NCBI GenBank assembly: GCA_902702965.1
Contig: CACRXP010000089.1
Span: forward strand, 630,463 to 694,462
DNA length: 64,000 nucleotides
From: Spirometra erinaceieuropaei
Taxonomy: Eukaryota > Platyhelminthes > Cestoda > Diphyllobothriidea > Diphyllobothriidae
Reading direction: 5' to 3'
In this document: positions 45,405-56,159 of the stretch, piece after piece
How positions within the stretch are numbered: position 1 is the first letter of the stretch
Layout: each line of letters opens with the position of its first letter
Made by a program: the position numbers and the translations under genes
Notes under the pieces: model-generated
The model's input: the letters and a program-made list of their open reading frames with translations, nothing else
What the model was told of the DNA's origin: nothing
Databases searched by the model: none

Positions 45405-47912
45405 GTGCAAACGAAATACGCAGCTTTATCCCTGCTATCAGCAACCCCAACGCCTTCGGTAGTCCTTATCAAGGGGGTCTGGTGTCTGTTCCTTGTATTT
45501 CTTCTAAAGATATCTGTGGAGTAATTTTGTGTTCCGCGTTGCCTTTCGCAGAAAATCCTTCTCGAATTCCCACCGCGTCTTTATAATCATGCTTCTCAGT
45601 TTGTTTCTTTGTGTCTTGTAGATGTTTAATTACTCAACTTGACCAGTGAGCCAGTATGTTCTCCACAATTTGTGTTTCCTGTTAATTTCTTTCTTTAAGT
45701 TGCTATTTAGCCACGCAGGCCGCTTGTCCTGTCTTACACTCATCAGTCGGCAGTGGTTGTTAATTAACTGCAGAAGGATATTCTTGAACATCTCCCAGTT
45801 CTCGTTGGCATTGCTCGTAAACGTTGAGGTCCAGTCGTGACTGTAGCAGTCTGATATTAGTTCGAATGTCGAATTTCTCGAATTTCTCCATTTGTTCATT
45901 GACATCGGTTTGGTCCTTCCTAGCTAGCCAGTAGATATTGTGGACTTTGTGACATTGAGGACCAGTATCTCTGATGGTCAACCAAATAACTTTCGCGCTG
46001 CGGGGAAACTTATTGGTATTTTCCGACACTGACAGATCTCCGTTTGCATACACAACTATGCCACCACCCTGCCGATACTCCCTGTCCCTCCGATAAATGT
46101 GGTATCCAGTTAATTCTACTTCCCCTTCACTTCTTATGCCGGACAGTCTGGCTTCGGTTTCTGTTAAAATATCCGGAGACATTTCGGGAAGGCAAATTTT
46201 TCGCTCGCCAATTCCCAATATGAGGCTTTGGGACTTAGTACGCAAGTACCTTCATTTTCTTCTAGTCGAAGTTCCGGCTGCATTTGTCACTGTTGTGGGA
46301 ATTACTGCGATATCTCAAACGCAATTTTCTCTGACCTCTTCGGTTATTTAATGGGTTTCGTTAATGCCCTTTACTTCAGTTAGAACACTGAACGTTAAGG
46401 CCTTATATATGTTGTCGCCTCGAGCGGCTATTTCCACGATAGTGTCTGGGTTAGCCGAGTAGCTGCCGTCGTTCATAGCATTACTGGCTGGTCCAACTAA
46501 AACGGCATGTTTTCCCGACATACTATCCCTTGAACATCGCCAGCTTGTGTTCTCCATCCTTTAGTCTCGATTTTAATTCATTGGCACGTTCCCGGCGTTT
46601 CAGCCCTTCCGCTAGAGAATATTTCGGTGGAAGAAAACCTGTTTATGTGTGTTTCTGAGGTTGAATTTTTTGGACAGGACCGATTTGACATGTGCTTTAT
46701 TCTCCATCACAATTTTGAGAGTAGTGTTGCTGTTGTCCTACCTTCACTCCTTTTATCCGATACAGAATGCTTTCTGGGCCTTTATTTTCATGTCTGCCTG
46801 GAGTCATTGGTTTGGTAGAAAATGAGAGAAGCAAGGTCTTCTGAGATACGGTCTTCAGATCCGACTGCATTCGATTCAGACTAGCCCAGAACAACCAGAC
46901 ACTGTTGTTTGTCACGGTCCTCCTTATTTTGTCTCTCCTGTGAACTCTCTGCATACGGGTTCGCTAAGACTCATAACTTTGCTATCGGCTATCTGTCCCG
47001 AGCAAACCATCAGGGCTGGCTGTGACTTCAGACTCTGGCAATGACGTTCTCTCACCCCCTGCCCACTAGCTTATGTCCTTGCATTTAAATATCTGCTCCA
47101 TAGGACAATCGGGTGGTTGCAAGAAGAAGAGGGCAACGGTAGATTGGGTGACTTAGTTATATTGTTCCTTAGCAAAAGAGCAATCTTGTCACTTTTAGCA
47201 AGAAGAGTGGGAGAGATGGCTCCCTCAACAGATAAAACTTTTGTGACATCACTTAGATCGTTTTGCGTGGAAGTCGAGTCTGTGCTTATCGGTGACTTCG
47301 ATATCGTTGCCCTGCTGTTACCGGTACCCGCGTCTGTTCCTACTAAGTTGCTACCCGTGGTTGGAGATTCTCCCAAGACGACATTTTTTCGCGCTTTTTG
47401 CGTTTTGCTCTTAGTTTTTTTTTATTTTAACACTGGGAACCTTCTGGTCATCAAGGTTCTGCTGCTCGTTTTCAAGCTCTCATCCTTTAATTTGACACAT
47501 GCGCACTCACCACAAGTCTCGTCCACCTACCTCACACTTTTCATTGTAATTACGCTTTTGGCACGTTTAACTGGTGGTTGGGGGGAAGCGAGCAAAGACT
47601 CTGGATGCGAAGGAAATCTCACCAAACCTGTCTTCTATCTACGTGCCGGCGCTGGCCGTACTATTACAGTTATATTGCTAAGACTCCATGAACTTCGATA
47701 TGAGTTTCGGGCCTGCATTTTCAAAAGAAAGCATTCTGTTAAGTGTATATATTAACGACAACATTAGAGTCCCATGCTTATTTAAAGTTAGATATTACAT
47801 TACCGTTTTGAATAGGGTTTTCAAAGGCATTGCCTATTAACCTTAAAATATACCGACCTATGAGAGAATCGGTATATTTTCGCTTTCGAGTTTATAACGA
47901 ATACGTCTGGTA
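45405..47912 (-). mobile_element. LINE-B, copy 2 (decayed, endonuclease core deleted)
   Basis: Aligns with LINE-B copy 1 (49.6-52.4 kb) from its 5' end (about 47912, shared TTTATAACGAATACGTCT-type block) to the start of the RT linker (about 45405). On the minus strand the readable parts are an N-terminal CVRYxDExCxxC-like region near 47500, a Ser/Thr-rich region (47071-47376), basic regions with many frameshifts (46348-46954), the endonuclease start YHIYRRDREYRQGGGIVVYA near 46080, and the post-endonuclease block NWEMFKNILLQLINNHC near 45780. About 370 bases encoding the GDFN and SDH motifs are missing. No RT is present. Confidence 0.75.
45630..46245 (-). pseudogene. LINE-B copy 2 endonuclease remnant
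   Basis: Two frames. The upstream one (45760-46245) has ILTETEARLSG, YHIYRRDREYRQGGGIVVYA and WLTIRDTG, which match the N-terminal half of an APE-type endonuclease. It then crosses a deletion near 45870. The downstream frame (45630-45905) resumes after the catalytic centre with NENWEMFKNILLQLINNHC and RPAWLNSNLKKEINRKHKLW. The His and Asp residues expected in the missing part are absent, so no nuclease activity is possible. Confidence 0.75.
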
Positions 47913-47914
47913 AT

Positions 47915-48740
47915 ATATGACGAAAAGAAGTGAGTGCTCATAACTCGGTGAGCGAAAAAAATACATAAAATCTGTTAAATTTATGGAATTAAATCAGGTG
48001 CGTCTCAGCCCTTTGCAGTTCACGTAGACCTGTATACCTATAGATCTTGTAGGATTTTAGCAATTGTTTTCCTGGATTGTAAATAACCGCGAGCTGGCTG
48101 CACAGTCAGTTGAACCATGACGATAAACAAATTGCATTTGACTCAGTTTGCTGACAAATTTCAATGCGTGAAAAAATATTCCAAAAGTTCATAAAGTAGT
48201 TCTGGACGCACGGTTCCAGTGTTAATGTCAGAGACGGTAACTGCGAAGTGGTAACCAAGTCTAAATAGTCCCAGTTAAAGTGCAGAAAAATTCTGTTGTG
48301 CTCGGCCGGACTCCGTTGCAATGATGAACTCATAATCTATGTTCAGTCAAACAGAGTATGTAAAAAGACTAATGTTTCGAAGCGAAATAAGCAGGGAAAT
48401 GTACAGGTTCAAAAATCCACATGTGTATAGAAAGCATCAAAAATGGTGGCTCAAATTCAAAACTCCGCCACAGAGGTCACGACTGGCATCCATAAATTAG
48501 TCAATTTAATAAGGGGATGGGGAGTTTACAATTAAGCTCTCAGTAAATGGTGGATGTCCATATTTAAAATCTAATCTAGCATCAAATATTTCCTGGTCGC
48601 CGAGTGGATTAATGGAGAAAAGTTAGGAAAGAAAAGAGCATTTCCAAACGTCTGCAGTTTTGGAGCAGGTTATGTACGCCAGAAGAATTTTGGCAAATCA
48701 AATCCAGTGATTAATTTGACATCAGTTACCCAAAAAAGGA
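47915..48740. other. No recognisable gene
   Basis: Sequence between two LINE-B copies. I find no domain; the join at 48745 to the inverted-repeat arm is abrupt. Confidence 0.45.
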
Positions 48741-48744
48741 AGTT

Positions 48745-48886
48745 CAAGGAACAGGCATCAAATCCCCTTGATAAAGACTACTGATGGCGTTGAGATCGCT
48801 GATAGTAGGGATAAAGCTGCGTATTTTTCACAGTTTTTCCAATCAGTTTACACAAACAAGACAAGATTCCTTCCTCCCTCCACAGG
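48745..48886 (+). repeat. Left arm of 142-base perfect inverted repeat at assembly gap
   Basis: This is the exact reverse complement of 49600-49741. It encodes, on the plus strand, the LINE-B RT linker (KTTDGVEIADSRDKAAYFSQ and on). Left of 48745 the two sides share nothing. Confidence 0.95.
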
Positions 48887-49599
48887 NNNNNNNNNNNNNN
48901 NNNNNNNNNNNNNNNNNNNNNNNNNNNNNNNNNNNNNNNNNNNNNNNNNNNNNNNNNNNNNNNNNNNNNNNNNNNNNNNNNNNNNNNNNNNNNNNNNNNN
49001 NNNNNNNNNNNNNNNNNNNNNNNNNNNNNNNNNNNNNNNNNNNNNNNNNNNNNNNNNNNNNNNNNNNNNNNNNNNNNNNNNNNNNNNNNNNNNNNNNNNN
49101 NNNNNNNNNNNNNNNNNNNNNNNNNNNNNNNNNNNNNNNNNNNNNNNNNNNNNNNNNNNNNNNNNNNNNNNNNNNNNNNNNNNNNNNNNNNNNNNNNNNN
49201 NNNNNNNNNNNNNNNNNNNNNNNNNNNNNNNNNNNNNNNNNNNNNNNNNNNNNNNNNNNNNNNNNNNNNNNNNNNNNNNNNNNNNNNNNNNNNNNNNNNN
49301 NNNNNNNNNNNNNNNNNNNNNNNNNNNNNNNNNNNNNNNNNNNNNNNNNNNNNNNNNNNNNNNNNNNNNNNNNNNNNNNNNNNNNNNNNNNNNNNNNNNN
49401 NNNNNNNNNNNNNNNNNNNNNNNNNNNNNNNNNNNNNNNNNNNNNNNNNNNNNNNNNNNNNNNNNNNNNNNNNNNNNNNNNNNNNNNNNNNNNNNNNNNN
49501 NNNNNNNNNNNNNNNNNNNNNNNNNNNNNNNNNNNNNNNNNNNNNNNNNNNNNNNNNNNNNNNNNNNNNNNNNNNNNNNNNNNNNNNNNNNNNNNNNNN
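48887..49599. other. Assembly gap (713 N)
   Basis: A run of N of 713 bases. The long frames reported across it are artefacts of translating N as open. Confidence 0.99.
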
Positions 49600-49741
49600 C
49601 CTGTGGAGGGAGGAAGGAATCTTGTCTTGTTTGTGTAAACTGATTGGAAAAACTGTGAAAAATACGCAGCTTTATCCCTACTATCAGCGATCTCAACGCC
49701 ATCAGTAGTCTTTATCAAGGGGATTTGATGCCTGTTCCTTG
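49600..49741 (-). repeat. Right arm of 142-base perfect inverted repeat at assembly gap
   Basis: Belongs naturally to LINE-B copy 1 (minus strand), whose protein continues across 49741 with a one-base frameshift. The left arm is its exact mirror. Confidence 0.95.
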
Positions 49742-51478
49742 TACTTCGTCGGAGGTAGCTGTAGAGCAATTTTGGGTTCTGCGTTGCTTTTTTAACAGGT
49801 TTTTCTCGAATTCCCGCCGCGTCTTCACTATCAGCTTCCTCAGTTTTTTCCGTTGTGTCTTGTATTTATTGAAGCATTCAGCTTGTCTAGTGACGCAGTA
49901 TTTTCTCCACAATTTGTGCTTTGTTTTGATTTTCTTCTTACGGTTTCTATTTTGCCACCCAGGGCGTTTCTTCAGTCTTACACTAGTCAGTGGGCAGTGG
50001 TTGTTGATGAGCTGCAGAAGGACATTCTTAAACAGCTCCCAGTCATCGTTGGCACTTCCCGTAATCAATGAGCCAGAGTCAAGACCGGATAAGTCTGCCC
50101 TCGTCTGATTGAAGTCGCCCCGCCAAACATTACGTCTTTTGTGGTCTGGAGTATGTGAAATGGAGAATAACGAATAATCCCACATCAGCACTATGTGATC
50201 GCTTCGGCCAAGAGGCGGCATGGACTTGATCTCGTCTTTGCTGTCTGGTGTTTTCGTAAAGACCAGATCCAGGCAGTTTGCCCTTTGTCCTTCACGTGTT
50301 CTCGTTGGAAACATTGCATGTTGTGTGAGGCACGCATTTAATGTTTTGCTCAATAGGCGGTAATCGACTGCCGATTTTGGACCTGACGCTTGGAGGGTAT
50401 TCCAGTTTGTTCCTGGTGCGTTGAAGTCGCCCATGATCATGATGTTAGGTCGACTGGAAAATTTCTCCAACTGCTCAAATAGTTGAGTGTCGGCGATTCG
50501 ATCTGTCCGAGGTGGTCGGTAGACAGTGAGGACATCGAGACACGGGGAACCGGTAGCCTTGATAGTCAAGCAGATAGTTTCCGTATTGCACGCAACCTTG
50601 GTGGTGTTATCCGACACTGCCAGACCTTCATTCGCATACACAACGATACCACCACCCTGACGATGTTCCCTGTCCCTCCGATAAATTTGGTATCCAGGCA
50701 AGGCTACTTCGTTATCGCCAATATTCCCGGACAGTCAGGTCTCATTTACTGCTGAAACATCTGGAGACAGCTCAGCAAGGCAAAGTTTTAGTTCGTCTAG
50801 TTTCGATATGAGGCTTTGGGCATTCGTGTGCAAGCACCTCAGTTTAGTACCAGCCGAATTTCCCGTTGCATTTGCTACTGCTGTGAGCATTACTCCGTTA
50901 TCGCGGACGTCGTGTTCTCTAGGCTCTTCCGTTACCTGATTGGTTCCATTTACATGCCTTGTTTCAGTCAGATCACTGGACGCTACGGGCTCACTTGTGT
51001 TGGCGCCTTGATCAGGTGGTTCAACGAAGGTGTCTGTTTTAGCTGAGTAGATGTCGTCGTTCGTAGTATTACAGGCTGGTTCCACTGAATCGGCATATAT
51101 TTCCGAACTATTTTCCTCTTGAAGATAGCCAGATTGTCTTCGCCATCCTTCAGTCTTGATTTTAACTCCAAGACAAGTTCCCGGCGTTTTAACCGTTCCG
51201 CTGGTGAATAGTCCGGTTGAAAAACCCTGTTTGTGTGTGTTTCTGAGATCGGTTTTTTTAGAGAGGATAAAACTGATTTGCGCTTTGTTCTCCAGCATAA
51301 TTTTGAGAGGGCGAGGTGGTTGTGCAACTGTCCTGCCTTCACTCCTTTTTCCTATCCGGAATGCTTTCAGAACCTTTATTTCCATGTCTGCCGACAGCAA
51401 AAGATTTAGCCGACCACGAAAAGAAGCAAGGTCCTCTGAGACACGGTCTTCAGGTCTGACTGCATTTGATTCTGACAA
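49715..51478 (-). pseudogene. LINE-B copy 1 endonuclease polyprotein with one internal stop
   Basis: Two frames in the same phase (51478-50735 and 50701-49715) are separated only by a TGA at 50735-50737, where a Trp codon is expected (NET-stop-LSGN). The first part ends with LRCLHTNAQSLISKLDEL, the usual start of an APE endonuclease. The second has YQIYRRDREHRQGGGIVVYA, IMIMGDFNAPGTNW, CLDLVFT, LGRSDHIVLM (catalytic His) and a basic tail rich in Lys/Arg. All core endonuclease motifs are present. Near 49740 a one-base shift separates it from the frame reading IKTTDGVEIADSRDKAAYF. Confidence 0.85.
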
Positions 51479-51499
51479 ACCCTGAATAACCAGACACTG

Positions 51500-52248
51500 C
51501 TAGTGTGCATGGTCCTCCTTACTCTGTCTTTCCGCTGAATGCGCTGCATGTGGGCGAGGACGATTTACGGAGTCATCGCTTGAACGCACACTTTTACTGT
51601 CTACCGACTGTCCCGAGCAACCCATCAGGGCTGGTTGTGAGTGCAGAATTCTGTCATAGCGTTTCCCTCTCCCCTCTACCCACGGGTTTATGTCTTCGCA
51701 TTCAGATACGTGCTCTGTAGTGCGCTCGGGGTGGTTGCCAGAACAAGAGGGCAACAGTAGACTGGATGACCCAGGTATATCCTCTCCAGGCAGAAGAGAA
51801 TTCCCATCACTTACAGCAAGAGGCTTAGGTGAGATGGCTTCCGCGACAGGTAATTTTTTTGCGACATCGCCTAAGACATCGTGCGTGGGAATCGAGTCTC
51901 CCTTTATCGGCGGCTTCGTTTTCATTGTCCTGCTGTTACCGGTGTCTGCTGTTTTGGCTGCTGAGTTGCTACTCGTGTTTTAAGATTCCCCCGAGGAGAT
52001 ATTTTTCGCGTTTTTTGCGTTTTGCTCTTCGTTTTTGGGATTCTAACACTGGACACGTTCTAGCCGACAAGGGTCTGTTTCACGAGCGTCCTTAAATCAG
52101 CAAGCTCCTTTTCCAGTTGTTCTACTTTGATTTGAATATCTGCGCACCCACCACAATGCTCGTCTTCGTACCTCACACATTTTGCGGTATTACCGCATTT
52201 GCGCGCTTTGCTGGTCGTTGGCTGGAGGCGAAGGTAGAGAGAGCACAT
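51500..52248 (-). pseudogene. LINE-B copy 1 N-terminal (ORF1-like) region
   Basis: Minus-strand pieces. 52248-52060 has KCGNTAKCVRYEDEHCGGC, a Cys/His cluster that could bind zinc, followed by a heptad-like IQIKVEQLEKELADLRTLV coiled coil. After a stop and frame change, 51925-51500 is a Ser/Pro/Asp-rich low-complexity stretch. The same order exists in copy 2. Flatworm CR1-like elements carry comparable N-terminal regions; their role is presumably RNA binding and self-association, which is inference. Confidence 0.6.
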
Positions 52249-52409
52249 GTTCTGGATGCGAAGGACAACTCACTGGACTTATCTTCCAAAGAGGTGCCGT
52301 CGCTGGCCGTACTACTACAGTTAGCTTGCTGGGAATCCATAAACTTCGACGTGATATAATAGGTGTGATTTCGCTTTCGATGTCATAACGAATACGTCTA
52401 AGCACTCTG

Positions 52410-53285
52410 TCCAGAATTAGTTTTTGACTGACGTTTATTGGACATGACGTTCACTTTATTCATCCTCCGAGGATGGCTGAGGAGCAGCAGTTAAACTATC
52501 TGGATGTGGCTCTCATTAAATCGCTGAAGAGCATTGATGTGTTTCAATGATTACTTTCTGTGGATTGAGGTGACCGCATCGTACTGTTTTGGGAGTATTC
52601 TAACTTTTGGTACTTAAACAGTCCACCGGACTCAAATGAAATATTCAGTGTGGTGATTCCGATCAATGTACAGTCTAAATAAATGAAATACAGTGGGATT
52701 CAACGATTTCTGGCAACAAACCAGAAGATTGAGAATGGTCCCATATGTGACTGCATATTCTTCTCAAAAAACAACTGTCTGATTTCGCGGGAGAGGCTAA
52801 ACAACAAACCTTGTGGCCGACACAGGACTTATAAAAAGTGGGTAAAACCAAATGCTGTGAAAGAAATCTCTTGCTGATAGAAACCCTGTGCGTACAAAGC
52901 GCACAGGAAGCTAACCAAATGCCGCATCCTAAGGATACGGCGAGATTTCGGAAAAGACCTGCTGAACCGTGTTATAGAGGATCCGAATTTATCTTCCGGT
53001 TAAATGAGAAGGAGCACGCGAATGAGAGGTTTCATTCATCTCCTGGTAGTTATTAAAGATCCAGAGAATGGTGAGAACGAAGAAAGGTGGGACTGCGCTT
53101 AATAATTTATTGTATCTATCTTTACGGGGTAAATCTAATTTTCATCCCCCGACTACGACTTAATGGACGACCAAACGCTTGAGACTACGGTTTTCTCCGG
53201 AGTGATTCTTCGTTAAGTGTTGTTGCCAACGTATGAGTTAAAATCTCTGTACTCAGATGCCCCCGAGGAGGCTAGTTGGAGATTT
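52410..53285. other. No clear gene
   Basis: One frame (52683-52877, 64 codons) is rich in Cys and Lys but unrecognised. This stretch could include the upstream part of LINE-C, but I cannot align it. Confidence 0.4.
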
Positions 53286-53289
53286 AGTT

Positions 53290-54500
53290 AAATCAGTGTC
53301 AATGCGTTTGCTAGTCTAGTTTGGAGTCGGCTGTCTGTCCGCACACTGGAAGTCGGAATGGACCACGTCACTATAAAAAGGCTACATCAAGGTCTCAACG
53401 ACCAACTGAAGACCATTCAGTCACACTTCTATCCGTTGCCAAATTATGGCAAATACATAGAGCGACAGCTATTGCGCCACTCAAGGCAACATATTCTACT
53501 ATTTATGGCCCTCACGGATTCGGCATAGGCAGTTATTGTTTGACAAACCTGCCAATTTGTTTAGAATGCTGGACTCGAGCAGTTTATGGGTGGAATGGGA
53601 TGCACGCCGTCTATATGAACTCTAAGAATGCATCCGAAAATGTTTTACATCAGCGACTCCTACACCAAGTCAGCAAATCAGGTGTCAGGTAGTCTCCTGA
53701 GGCAGATTCGAAGCTTTCTAATCGGCGGCTCTAATCCTGTCCGTTCCGGTGAAAAGCAGTTGAGGGAGGTTTCATTGAGGGTGGTGTTATCAAAGGCTCC
53801 CTTCTGCCCATTCTATATTTCTGCGACTGTGTCAGTTAACTGAATTGATACGTCACCGTGTGTGATGATGGCATCAGCTTCTGGAGCGTCACGTGAAGTG
53901 AAGATGACGAAGAACGCCTGCAAGCAAATCTAAGTTCACTCGAGAAATAGTTTACTGACCGTCTTTTCCCGTCTAACCTAAGTAAGTGCAACGTTCTGCG
54001 AGTCGGCAGGACCCGATCTCTGAACCACACGGTTTACAAGCTGAATTTCATACTATTGCGAAAATTGGCGACCCGTAGGGCTACAGTGTGGGGACTGAGA
54101 ATCTGCTTAAGCCTCTATTCAATGCTTAAAGGTGGACAAGTCCCCGATTTCAGTGATGTACGTTGTCAAGCGGGCTTTGTAAGCCTTTGACGAAACGTAC
54201 TTCACTAAATTATTTTGAATGTGTGTGTGGCCACAACTTCTGTTCGCTGTATAAGCATGAAGACCCTAGAATGTTAAAAACCTCAAAACCGTCGAAAATG
54301 TTCAAAGGTGTGCAGATAACCTTGTTACTGGTCAATACCTACTACCCTATGAAACACAGCAAACTAATTTCAATATATTTCCATTGAGTTAGAGACAGCT
54401 GCTAGGTGAACTGATACAACCGAACATTCTGCATCATGCGTGGTCAGGGCTGCTGTCCTTTACCTAGAATCGTATCCTGATTAACAGCTAAAACGTCCCT
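53290..54500 (+). pseudogene. LINE-C reverse transcriptase, heavily decayed
   Basis: Plus-strand RT traces in shifting frames, in correct order. VTLLSVAKLW (about 53435) fits the start of the RT palm. IGSYCLTNLPICLECWTRAV (53530) and MHAVYMNSKNASENVLHQRL (53600-53660) are motif A and its flank. GGVIKGSLLPILYFCDCVS (53776-53832) is motif B. The catalytic YADD position is destroyed. LQANLSSLEK (53920) and CNVLRVGRTRSLNHTVYKLN (53990-54045) are downstream RT blocks. MFKGVQ with YYPMKHSKLIS (54300-54365) is the thumb region, and ELIQPNILHHAWSG (about 54410) is the C-terminal RGDLIQTFRI-type motif. It is inactive and related to CR1-type elements; whether it is the RT of the LINE-B family is unknown. 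Confidence 0.7.
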
Positions 54501-54509
54501 GATATATCT

Positions 54510-55510
54510 TTTACTTAGACAACTTCTGCCTTCGGCCATGTTGGGCACACTGTTCTTTTTCTTTAGCATTGTCTTTATAGTCTAAATTTGTAATATTCTT
54601 CCTGATGACACCCATATCTCAAATTATATTTTCCCGGTTCACTTTGTCACTTTTTGTTGCTCCGGTTTCAACACCTTTCCTAGATTTTATCTGATTGTTA
54701 GTCAATGGAGATCACTACTTACCTCAATTTATCTGATGGGAACCAAACAGAATCAAGTGCTAAATCCCTGGGTTCGATGTTAGCATTCGCCACCCATTGT
54801 CTAAGAGGCGATCTATTATTAAGGCTCGTGGATACGTGCGAACTGCTTCCGACTAACTACGCTTTTAACTGTCTGTTTTTTGATACTTTACGGCTGGGTT
54901 CTCGGTCGCTCTATTGTTGCATAGACCTACTGGTCCAGGCCCCCCATTGTTCTCTAGATCAATAAATCTTAGTATATCCAAATTGACGGACGAATGGTAA
55001 GACCGAGAAAGAAACGATTCAGAGGCTGTCGAGACCGATTACTAACTACTGGCATACTAAGAGATACATACATTTAGAAAACCAAGTTTGACACAAAGGT
55101 TCAAATAAGACAATTAAGAAGTGATTCCTACAGCGTAAAACTGTGGGAGATTGCTTACGGGTGGGGAAAATGTTCTATTAGCTACAGACGGAGGATGACA
55201 GCGACCCTGGGTTGCTTGAAGTTTGTCATTGCCCATATATATGGATTCAAGTCCATCTTCGAAATCACATTTTTGGAATGAGCGTTGAGATTTTTGAAAG
55301 CGAAATTCGAGAATAAACCGTAAAAAATTTCGCCATCAGTACTCTCACTAATTATGGTTTATAGCGCGTTACTATGTTCAGTATTTCCTCATGAAGAAAA
55401 AAATTATAGCGAGCAAGTCACTATGTTTTAACTAATCAGTTTGCACAATTGTAATTGGCCATAATTTGGGTGCGTTAGTAAGCGCCCTATAAGAAGGGAG
55501 ATCGGTCGCG
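54510..55510. other. No recognisable gene
   Basis: A frame at 54705-54965 contains LRGDLLLRLV, reminiscent of LINE C-terminal motifs, but the rest does not follow. I found no B-box or RING exon for the gene downstream. Confidence 0.4.
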
Positions 55511-55514
55511 TTTA

Positions 55515-56152
55515 ATGGATGCCAGCATGTCTCTGCACGCTCAAATTGACGTGCTTCTGACCCAGATCAATTCTATTTGTCCGGCCTTAAAATCTAGAAT
55601 AAGTTTCGTCATATCAGAAATACATGCAGATTGTCAGAGGAATATTAATTCTCTACTGCGAAGACGAGATGCACTAGTATCTGAGTCAGAAGCTGCATTG
55701 CTTGAAAGGTTAAATTTTCTCGAGAGGTTGCACTTCGTGTTTTGATTGTCATTCTTTTTAGACATGCAAGCACTTTGCGGACAGTCAGGCAGGAACTCTT
55801 ACATTCAGGCCACTCAAAGGACGTCGCCAGTCAAGTAGCAGACTTGGTCACCAGGCAAGTCATATTTTATATCTTACTTCACTAAAGATTACCTTTGGAA
55901 CTAATGTTCCCTGAAAACACACTTTCTACACGAAGTGACTTTGAGGGCTCTATTTCTGCTATCCATTGTGGTCAATCGCTCTCATCTCACCAACTGGACA
56001 CGAATATTCCTGCAGATTCTTCTTCATGCCGACGACTGTCAGATGCCCCACACTCTATATTCCCTCGTATTCACACAGAGAGGACAGATATCTCGTTTTG
56101 GCTCCCCAAAAGTCCGTCCAGTGTTGCAACAAGCGTGTATACTACCTCCAAG
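55515..56152 (+). CDS. Partial host gene: three coiled-coil exons, possibly TRIM/RBCC-like
   Basis: Three exons join in one frame through micro-introns: 55515-55726, 55762-55854 and 55888-56152 (570 bases, 190 codons). Intron 1 (35 bases) is GT-AG with a pyrimidine-rich end. Intron 2 (33 bases) starts GCAAGT, a classic GC-AG donor. The spliced protein begins with a long amphipathic helix (IDVLLTQINSICPALKSRIS, LVSESEAALLERLNFLER), continues HASTLRTVRQELL and VASQVADLVTR, then PLELMFPENTLSTRSDFEG and a Ser-rich region. Helix spacing and the following short strand resemble the coiled coil of TRIM/RBCC proteins; no RING, B-box or NHL repeat is in reach. Exon 3 ends at a plausible GT donor (CCAAG/GTGATG). 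The ATG at 55515 may be internal. Family assignment is tentative; the exon structure is the strong part. Confidence 0.55.
55727..55761 (+). other. 35-base intron (GT-AG)
   Basis: GAGAG/GTTGCA at the donor and TTCTTTTTAG/ACATG at the acceptor. Splicing restores one frame with conserved-looking helix; reading through gives a stop. Confidence 0.6.
55855..55887 (+). other. 33-base intron (GC-AG)
   Basis: ACCAG/GCAAGT donor matches the GC-intron consensus; acceptor CACTAAAG. It keeps the frame from exon 2 into the long exon 3 frame. Confidence 0.55.
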
Positions 56153-56159
56153 GTGATGT

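Larger units (their letters stand above)
49600..52405 (-). mobile_element. LINE-B, copy 1 (endonuclease region well kept, RT lost in gap)
   Basis: Minus-strand LINE. It has an untranslated or poorly conserved 5' part (52405-52250), a Cys/His-containing coiled-coil N-terminal region, a Ser/Pro-rich linker, an APE-type endonuclease and the beginning of the RT linker, which enters the assembly gap. The 5' end near 52400 coincides with that of copy 2, so both copies seem to reach the true 5' end. Style fits the CR1 group of flatworms, but the RT is not visible to confirm it. Confidence 0.8.

Noticed and set aside
47117..47755. 212-codon plus-strand frame
   Set aside because: It is antisense to LINE-B copy 2. 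The minus strand aligns with copy 1, and the plus-strand frame is not conserved there.
48768..49769. Four frames of about 284-308 codons spanning the N run
   Set aside because: They are open only because N is not a stop. The few real residues at each end are LINE-B RT linker sequence and its mirror image.
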